Source: Cellulomonadaceae bacterium
Lineage (GTDB): Bacteria; Actinomycetota; Actinomycetes; Actinomycetales; Cellulomonadaceae
Direction: 5' to 3'
Length of the DNA stretch: 5,576 nt
Assembly: GCA_031282935.1 (NCBI GenBank)
Contig: JAITCS010000158.1
Location: 1-5,576 of the forward strand
Shown here: positions 1 to 4,665 of the stretch, piece by piece
Layout of the letters: the number at the start of each line of letters is the position of its first letter
Position numbering within the stretch: position 1 is the stretch's first letter
Notes under the pieces: generated by a model
Databases searched by the model: none
What the model was told of the DNA's origin: nothing
What the model saw: the letters and a program-made list of their open reading frames with translations, nothing else
Translations under genes and position numbers: made by a program

Positions 1-454
1 GGTAACGTCCAGGTATTGGGATTTGGGCGTATTTGAGATACTGCTGGTTCACAATCGGTGGACTCTAGTGGATCGCTCTGCGGGTTCATTGTTGGCGCGG
101 GCCAAGGCTGACGGGGCCGGGCTGCTCAACGCCGCTGTGCTGGGCGGGGGTGCGCTCACTGACCCGGCGCGTGTGACCGGGAAATACGGTTACAACCCCG
201 CTTCGGCGCAAACCCTGGCCGCGATTGAGGAAATGCGGGCGGTGTGCCGCGAGTTCGGGACGGATTTGGCCACTGCGGCCACGCGATTCTCCACCAGGGA
301 CCCGCAATTCGCTTCGACTATTATTGGCATTTCTAAACCTAGCCGCATTGCTTCGACTATCGCGGCAGCGAATGGGGAATTGCCGGATGAGTTATTTGAC
401 CGGCTTGAGGGCCTTTTGCCCAGCGCCGAAAACTGGCTCGACAACAAGGGTTAG
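1..454 (+). CDS. Aldo/keto reductase, L-fucose / D-threo-aldose dehydrogenase type (C-terminal part)
   Basis: The frame is open from the left edge (first full codon at 2) to the TAG at 452-454, so the 5' end is outside the window and about 150 C-terminal residues are visible. The TTG at 23 lies inside the fold and is not a start. Near the visible N-terminus, FEILLVHNRWTLVDRSA matches the strand and loop typical of the sugar 1-dehydrogenase branch (L-fucose / D-threo-aldose dehydrogenases). It is followed by the NxAVLGGGAL segment, a YNPAS helix start, and the late SxIIGISKPSRI segment, where the aldo/keto reductase barrel binds the NAD(P) phosphate. Members of this branch oxidise aldoses at C1 to lactones in the cytoplasm. 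The catalytic Tyr/Lys/His residues would lie in the missing half, so activity cannot be judged. It probably shares an operon with the ThuA gene 7 nt downstream. Family is confident; the exact sugar is not. Confidence 0.88.
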   Translation, partial: VTSRYWDLGVFEILLVHNRWTLVDRSAGSLLARAKADGAGLLNAAVLGGGALTDPARVTGKYGYNPASAQTLAAIEEMRAVCREFGTDLATAATRFSTRDPQFASTIIGISKPSRIASTIAAANGELPDELFDRLEGLLPSAENWLDNKG

Positions 455-461
455 GTAACAG

Positions 462-1256
462 GTGAAGGCCCCAAAGGTTCTCGTGCTCAGCGGGCGGGGG
501 CGGTTCGCTGACCCTTGGCACGATATGGCTGCGACCTCGCACCAGATAGCGGACATTCTGGCGGGGGCGGTTTTGCCTTGTCCGAAAGGTGGCGAGAGTG
601 ATGTGAGCTCGGGCGACTGTGAGGTCGGCTCGGGCGCACAGGTTGTGGTGCGTTCCACATTTCGGGGGGCGCTGGATGATTTGGCCGATTTCGACTTGCT
701 TGTGCTGAACATTTCGCGGGCCGAGCCAGGCTATCGGGAAGCGGAAATTGACGGCACCGAGGAATACTGGACGCCCTTCATCTCAAGGATTGCTGATTGG
801 GCCAACAGTGGCGGTAGGGTGCTTGCCCTCCACGCTGCGACCCTGGCGGCAGGGGATTACCCAGAGTTGGAGTCGGTAATCGGCGGCGCCTGGGTGGAGG
901 GCGTTTCCGGGCACCCTCCCATTGGCGACATGACGCTTACCATCCCCAATCCCAGCTCGGACTCGCAAGAATGGCAGTTGCCCGGCGCCGTCCAGGCTTT
1001 CGACGAGCGTTACTGTCGCCTGCGGGTTTCCCCCGAAGTGGAGGTGTTGGGCTGGGTGCGCGACGATCCGGAGCCTGGGCAAAGCGAGGGCACTGCGTAT
1101 CCGGCCTTGTGGTTCCATCGTCCGCAGGTGGGGCAGCAGAACCCGCAGGCTGGAATGGTGGTCTATTCGGCGCTCGGCCACGACGCGCGCTCGTTCGCCT
1201 CACCGAGCCATCAAGAGCTGCTGGTGAAGGCGGCTCGTCACCTACTGAGTCGTTAG
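462..1256 (+). CDS. ThuA-domain protein (trehalose-utilization-like, glutamine-amidotransferase-like fold)
   Basis: A complete protein of 264 aa starting at GTG 462. AAGGG at 446-450 is the likely Shine-Dalgarno, with an 11-nt spacer, inside the end of the upstream gene. ThuA hallmarks appear in order: an N-terminal KVLVLSGRG strand (5-13), FDLLVLN (77-83), GGRVLALHAAT with His124 (117-127), a GGAW segment with a following His151 (141-151), FDERY (180-184), EVLGW (194-198), PALWFHR (214-220) and VVYSALGHD with His240-Asp241 (233-241). The family has a class-I-glutaminase-like fold. In rhizobia ThuA works with ThuB on keto-disaccharides from trehalose and related sugars, and many homologues sit in other sugar operons. 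The neighbouring sugar dehydrogenase supports a sugar role, but the substrate is unknown. Residues about 40-60 (Gly, Ser and Asp rich) look like a loop insertion. The TAG stop lies inside the first copy of the tandem repeat that follows. Confidence 0.85.
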   Translation: MKAPKVLVLSGRGRFADPWHDMAATSHQIADILAGAVLPCPKGGESDVSSGDCEVGSGAQVVVRSTFRGALDDLADFDLLVLNISRAEPGYREAEIDGTEEYWTPFISRIADWANSGGRVLALHAATLAAGDYPELESVIGGAWVEGVSGHPPIGDMTLTIPNPSSDSQEWQLPGAVQAFDERYCRLRVSPEVEVLGWVRDDPEPGQSEGTAYPALWFHRPQVGQQNPQAGMVVYSALGHDARSFASPSHQELLVKAARHLLSR

Positions 1257-1356
1257 GTCACACGGACGTTAAGCCGTTAGGTCACACGGTCGTTAAGTTG
1301 CCCGCTGGGCCTTTAGGTTGCCCGCTGGGTCGTAAAGTCGCCCCTCGGGTCGTTAA
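1251..1356 (+). repeat. Degenerate 20-24 bp tandem repeats between the ThuA and MATE genes
   Basis: Two 24-bp copies (1251-1274 and 1275-1298) are identical except at two positions (A/T at 1266/1290 and C/T at 1274/1298). They run into three 20-bp copies: 1297-1316 GTTGCCCGCTGGGCCTTTAG, 1317-1336 GTTGCCCGCTGGGTCGTAAA and 1337-1356 GTCGCCCCTCGGGTCGTTAA. Most copies end in a CGTTAA/G-like hexamer and continue with GTYRC. The hexamers begin at 1251, 1267, 1275, 1291, 1311, 1331 and 1351. The 20-bp copies each hold a tiny CCC-N3-GGG dyad, too short for a convincing terminator and without a T-run. The first hexamer provides the last Arg codon and the TAG stop of the ThuA gene. Function is unknown: protein-binding array, decayed repeat element or replication-slippage product are all possible. 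Confidence 0.8.
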
Positions 1357-1357
1357 T

Positions 1358-1387
1358 TTGCTTTCTCGGCGCGGCCTACGCTAGACT
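1358..1387 (+). promoter_or_regulatory. Candidate sigma-70-type promoter for the MATE gene
   Basis: TTGCTT at 1358-1363 and TAGACT at 1382-1387 are separated by 18 bp. The second box fits the actinobacterial TAnnnT -10 pattern. It lies just after the tandem repeats and about 45-60 bp ahead of the possible MATE starts. It is the best match I could find in the gap, but short motifs like this occur by chance. Confidence 0.35.
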
Positions 1388-1389
1388 TC

Positions 1390-1411
1390 ATCGAAACGAT
1401 ACGATTTTGAT
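1390..1411. promoter_or_regulatory. Imperfect dyad at the expected transcription start (possible operator)
   Basis: ATCGAAA (1390-1396) and TTTTGAT (1405-1411) form an inverted repeat with 6 of 7 positions paired, around an 8-bp centre. It begins 2 bp after the candidate -10 box, where a repressor would block initiation. No regulator gene is in the window to match it, and one imperfect dyad is weak evidence. Confidence 0.25.
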
Positions 1412-1431
1412 TCAAGAAATGTGGGCATTCC

Positions 1432-2859
1432 TTGTCTGGTATGCGAAATATGACGGTCGGCTCTCCGACTAAACTGATTTTAGCTTTCTCGTTGCCACTG
1501 CTTATCGGCAACTTCTTTCAGCAGGCTTTTGTGCTGGTGGACTCGGCTGTTGTCGGTCGAATGATTGGCGCCGAGGCTTTGGCGGCGGTGGGTGCCACTG
1601 GAAAGATGATGTTTTTGATCATCGGGTTTTCCTGGGGGGCCACGGCTGGCTTGGCAATACCCATTTCCAACGCCTTTGGGGCGGGAAACATGGCTGCGGT
1701 GCGCCGGTACGTTGGGGCGAGCGCGGTGGTGGCTGGTTTGATTGCCATTCTCATTACGGCCATCGGTGTGATATTTGGGCCTAGCCTGCTGGTGGCAATT
1801 AACACGCCCCCTGAGTTGTTTGAAATGGCGAAACAGTATCAAACGATAATGTTTTCTGCCGCCTCACTAACGGTGGCATATAACTGGTTTTCCTCCACAG
1901 TTCGCGCGGTGGGAGATTCCAAAACTCCCCTATACTTCCTGATTTTTTCCTCTATTCTTAATGCGGGCTTGTCCGTGCTGTTTGTTGGCTCCTTTGGGTT
2001 TCAGGTTGCCGGGGTGGCTTTCGCAACCATTATTACCCAGGCTATTGCACTTGTTGCTTGCGTGATATATGTACGACGCAAAATGGCGGAGATTTTCCCA
2101 AGCCAACGCGAATTTCGAGATTCTCTACGCCACCTTTGGGAGCCAGCTCGCATTGGCTTGCCGATGGGGTTCCAAGCGTCAGTTATTGGCATCGGGACAA
2201 CCCTGATGCAAGCCGCGATCAACCAGATCGGCACCGACGCGGTGGCCGCCGCCACCGTGGCCGCGCGCATCGAGGGCCTAGCGATGATGCCGTTGGGCAC
2301 CCTTGGGGTGGCTATGGCAACTTTCGTGGCGCAGAATTACGGGGCGAAAGCTTACCAACGAATCCGGTCTGGTGTTCTTTCCATGAGCATTATCTCAATG
2401 GCAGCAGGCGTGTTGCTTGGAGCGGTTCTGTATATCTTCTCGGATCAGATGATAAGCATATTCTTGAGCGCGCCCAATGCGGCAGTGGTCGAATTAGTGC
2501 ACGCGCACTTTAGAATTGGTGGTATTTGGTATTTCGCGCTCGGGATGATATTCATTATGCGCAACGCGATTCAGGGTTTGGGTACGGCGACTATCCCCAC
2601 CATATCAGGCTTTGTGGAGCTTGCAGTTCGCGCGATTTCTGCGCTTTTCTTTGTCGGAACTTTTGGTTGGTCGGCCGTTATTTGGGGTTTGCCAATGGGT
2701 TGGACTTTGGGCGCCGCGCTTTGTACGGTGGCCTGGTTCGTTCATCGCAAGCGTCTGATAGGGTTGCAGAAAGACCAGAAAGACGAGAAAGACCAGCAAG
2801 ACCAGACAGCACCGACCGAGCGAATGGTATCGGAAACGGAACTAGCTATCGCGGCTTAA
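1432..2859 (+). CDS. MATE family efflux transporter
   Basis: A 475-aa membrane protein if the TTG at 1432 is used. ATG 1441 (472 aa) and ATG 1450 (469 aa) are in-frame alternatives. The best Shine-Dalgarno-like string is the weak GTGGG at 1421-1425, 6 nt before the TTG, so the start is unsettled. The N-terminus has the MATE signature MTVGSPTKLI then PLLIGNFFQQ and VDSAVVGRMIGAEALAAVG (about 7-54). The second MatE half begins near 238 with RIGLPMGFQ and contains QNYGAK (301-306) followed by a short basic loop. Hydrophobic stretches fit about 12 membrane helices in two bundles. MATE proteins export drugs or metabolites in exchange for Na+ or H+; the substrate cannot be read from sequence. The C-terminal tail (about 440-475) is hydrophilic and contains KDQ/KDE repeats at 447-458. 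A Rid gene follows 55 bp downstream. Confidence 0.92.
   Translation: MSGMRNMTVGSPTKLILAFSLPLLIGNFFQQAFVLVDSAVVGRMIGAEALAAVGATGKMMFLIIGFSWGATAGLAIPISNAFGAGNMAAVRRYVGASAVVAGLIAILITAIGVIFGPSLLVAINTPPELFEMAKQYQTIMFSAASLTVAYNWFSSTVRAVGDSKTPLYFLIFSSILNAGLSVLFVGSFGFQVAGVAFATIITQAIALVACVIYVRRKMAEIFPSQREFRDSLRHLWEPARIGLPMGFQASVIGIGTTLMQAAINQIGTDAVAAATVAARIEGLAMMPLGTLGVAMATFVAQNYGAKAYQRIRSGVLSMSIISMAAGVLLGAVLYIFSDQMISIFLSAPNAAVVELVHAHFRIGGIWYFALGMIFIMRNAIQGLGTATIPTISGFVELAVRAISALFFVGTFGWSAVIWGLPMGWTLGAALCTVAWFVHRKRLIGLQKDQKDEKDQQDQTAPTERMVSETELAIAA
2770..2805 (+). repeat. Four in-frame 9-bp tandem repeats in the MATE C-terminal tail
   Basis: The copies are AAAGACCAG (2770-2778), AAAGACGAG (2779-2787), AAAGACCAG (2788-2796) and CAAGACCAG (2797-2805). 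They encode KDQ-KDE-KDQ-QDQ, residues 447-458. The unit length is a multiple of three, so gain or loss of copies would keep the frame. The array follows the last membrane helix and a basic HRKR segment, so it should form a short charged cytoplasmic tail. Confidence 0.85.
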
Positions 2860-2900
2860 TGTTGGCTTAGCAAGTAGCCGTAGCAGCCGCCTTACATATT

Positions 2901-2907
2901 GAAAGAG
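2901..2907 (+). promoter_or_regulatory. Ribosome binding site of the RidA-family gene
   Basis: GAAAGAG lies 7 nt before the ATG at 2915. It is the only purine-rich Shine-Dalgarno-like stretch near this start and supports the 134-aa reading. Confidence 0.6.
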
Positions 2908-2914
2908 AAACAAC

Positions 2915-3319
2915 ATGTCAGAACGTATTGCAATCAAGACCGATAAAGCTCCAGCGGCGCGCCCCATATTCCATCAGGGCGTAAAGCAAGGGCCATTCGT
3001 GCAGGTAAGCGGGCAAGGCCCACAAGACCCAGCCACGGGGGAATACCTTTACCCAGGGGATATCAAAAAGCAAACCATCCGCACGCTAGAGAATGTGTTG
3101 GCGATTCTCGAAGCGGCCGGTGCCACAATGGACGATGTGCTGATTCTGCGCGTTTATATTACAAAGCGTGAGGATTTCGCTCCAATGAGTGAGGCCTATG
3201 GCGAGTTTGTGAAAGCGCATTGCAAAGGCGAGGTGTTGCCTTGCCGCACCACTGTAACAGTGGGCTTGCCTAATGAAGACATGTTAGTTGAGATTGACGC
3301 GTTGGCGGTAGTTTCCTAA
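2915..3319 (+). CDS. RidA/YjgF/UK114-family enamine/imine deaminase
   Basis: 134 aa, the usual length for this family, with an ATG start and a good ribosome binding site. Visible hallmarks are the VSGQGPQDPATGEY turn (31-44), the helix TIRTLENVLAILEAAGATMDDV (55-75, where TxxxLxNxxxxLxxAG is typical), CRTTV with Arg111 (110-114), and VEIDALAV with Glu126 (125-132). Arg111 and Glu126 are 15 residues apart, like Arg105 and Glu120 of E. coli RidA, where the Arg holds the substrate carboxylate. That suggests an active deaminase of 2-aminoacrylate-like enamines/imines, probably a cytoplasmic trimer. The N-terminal YSQ of archetypal RidA is FHQ here (19-21), so it may belong to another Rid subfamily. 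It lies 55 bp after the MATE gene and overlaps the stop of the convergent PLP-enzyme gene by 4 bp, which points to a role in D-amino-acid breakdown. Confidence 0.92.
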   Translation: MSERIAIKTDKAPAARPIFHQGVKQGPFVQVSGQGPQDPATGEYLYPGDIKKQTIRTLENVLAILEAAGATMDDVLILRVYITKREDFAPMSEAYGEFVKAHCKGEVLPCRTTVTVGLPNEDMLVEIDALAVVS

Positions 3320-4665
3320 AAATCTAGCGGGTACAGGTCTGTCACTTTGTCCCCTTGCAGTACGGCTAAGTGCCGCCATTTGTCGAAAGTGGTGCAAGGG
3401 TGCGAAGGGCTCAACCCCACCAAATCACCGACGGCTAAAGGAGTGGCCTTTTCATCGTACTGCAAAAAAGCGTGCTGATCATTTACTTCACGAATACAGG
3501 CCGAGCCGATAAACGCCTTTTCCGAACCGAGAGTGTTACCGAGTTCCGTGGCCACTGAAGGCCGCCACCAAATGGGGATCGGCATATCCAAATCTGTTGA
3601 GATGTCGCGTTTCCCAGCCCCCAATAGCGCCAACCCCGGCTCGGGAATACTCAGCACCTGAGTTATTACAGTGAGCGCTGGAGTTACGGAAAACTCACCG
3701 GGCAATCTTGACCACGGGTCTAGTTCGGCATAATGCACCGCATCGTGGGTGAGATATGAACCGGATCGGATAACTCCCTGCCAACCGCGCGCAGCCAATT
3801 CCCCTAATTTGGGCAAAACAATGTCAATGTACGCGGAACCGCCGATACTCACAATAAACTTTTGGGTTTCGCTTATGAATTCGCAGGGCTCATCTCCCCA
3901 ATGGGTTTCGGCGCAGGGCAAGCGCCCCGTTTGCGCCGCCACCTCGTTGACGGCCTCCGCGATGGCGATTACCCCGTCAACCCAATCCCGCACGGCAGCC
4001 AAATCCTCCGACCGGGAGGTCGCCGCGACCGGGCCCTCAAACCCGATCACCCCGCTTACCTGGAATCCGGCGCCCGCCAAGGCGCGGGCCACCTCAACCG
4101 CCTCGGCAACGGAACGCACCCCGGTGCGCCCGCCCGGCACCCCCACCTCAACCAGCGGGTGAATCCGGGTGGCCACCTCGGAACAGTAGAAGAACCCAAG
4201 CCCCATCGCCAGCAAATCCACCCCGGCCAGGGAGTCCACCTCGAACCAAATCTCAAAATCTGGGTCGCTGGCGAGCGTCCCAGCGATCCAGGCGAGGTCA
4301 AAAGTGTCCACTAACTCGTTCGCGAGCAGAATCCGCTTCACACCCCAGTTGTATACGGCCCGCAACTGGTGGGGCATCGCCACGGTGGGCGCCCAGGCAC
4401 CCCGCTCGGCCTGGCGACGCCAGAGGTCGGGCGACATGTGGGTTTTCACGTGCGGAGCGAGCCAGACCCCATATTTTTCACAAGCGGAGGCCATCGCCTC
4501 CAGGTTTTGCTCCAAGGCGTTGTCGTCAGCGGTCAAAAGGGGAGTGGAGAAAGACAGCGAATTGAAAGGTTTGGGTTGTTGGTGCAGCGCAAAGCGAAAC
4601 TCGTCGAGCGGCTGCGTTTTGACGCGCAACCCCTTGACCTCGGGGCCAATAAATCGTAACGTCAC
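3316..4665 (-). CDS. PLP-dependent D-serine dehydratase / D-threonine aldolase-like amino acid deaminase
   Basis: 449 aa from GTG at 4665-4663. That GTG overlaps the TGA of the upstream deacylase (GTGA) and has GGAAGGG 8 nt ahead, which favours it over the GTG-type extension to 4752 that would add 29 unconserved residues over the deacylase gene. The N-terminal alanine-racemase-type barrel has the PLP lysine in PHVKTH (Lys74), a PHQ/LRAVYNWGVKRILLANELV region (98-119) and GGSAYID (275-281) near the phosphate site. GSYLTHD (302-308) leads into the C-terminal D-serine-dehydratase-like domain, which ends with SHPCTTFDKW (421-430). His422-x-Cys424 matches the zinc pair of eukaryotic D-serine dehydratase. 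Family members dehydrate D-serine, or cleave or deaminate D-threonine and 3-hydroxy-D-amino acids, via PLP and a metal. Coupling to a D-acylase gene supports D-amino-acid catabolism; dehydratase versus aldolase cannot be decided. No terminator fits before the convergent Rid gene. Confidence 0.88.
   Translation of the reverse strand: MTLRFIGPEVKGLRVKTQPLDEFRFALHQQPKPFNSLSFSTPLLTADDNALEQNLEAMASACEKYGVWLAPHVKTHMSPDLWRRQAERGAWAPTVAMPHQLRAVYNWGVKRILLANELVDTFDLAWIAGTLASDPDFEIWFEVDSLAGVDLLAMGLGFFYCSEVATRIHPLVEVGVPGGRTGVRSVAEAVEVARALAGAGFQVSGVIGFEGPVAATSRSEDLAAVRDWVDGVIAIAEAVNEVAAQTGRLPCAETHWGDEPCEFISETQKFIVSIGGSAYIDIVLPKLGELAARGWQGVIRSGSYLTHDAVHYAELDPWSRLPGEFSVTPALTVITQVLSIPEPGLALLGAGKRDISTDLDMPIPIWWRPSVATELGNTLGSEKAFIGSACIREVNDQHAFLQYDEKATPLAVGDLVGLSPSHPCTTFDKWRHLAVLQGDKVTDLYPLDF

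Noticed and set aside
1297..1325. GCCC-GCT-GGGC mini-hairpin as a terminator for the ThuA operon
   Set aside because: The stem is only 4 bp with a 3-nt loop and no T-run follows; it is better explained as part of the repeat unit.
971..1384. Plus-strand frame running from inside the ThuA gene through the tandem repeats, with a repeating LGHT-VVK-like peptide
   Set aside because: It overlaps a well-supported ThuA gene in another frame for most of its length. The repeated peptide only mirrors the DNA repeat, and no family is recognisable.
2864..2879. GGCT-N8-AGCC hairpin after the MATE gene as a terminator
   Set aside because: A 4-bp stem without a following T-run is not convincing.
2893..2898. 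TACATA as a -10 box for the Rid gene
   Set aside because: No -35-like box lies 16-19 bp upstream, and the transcript would begin only about 10 nt before the start codon, over the ribosome binding site.
4124..4143. GGTGC/GCACC inverted repeat inside the PLP-enzyme gene
   Set aside because: A 5-bp stem within a roughly 80% GC coding stretch is expected by chance and has no regulatory context.
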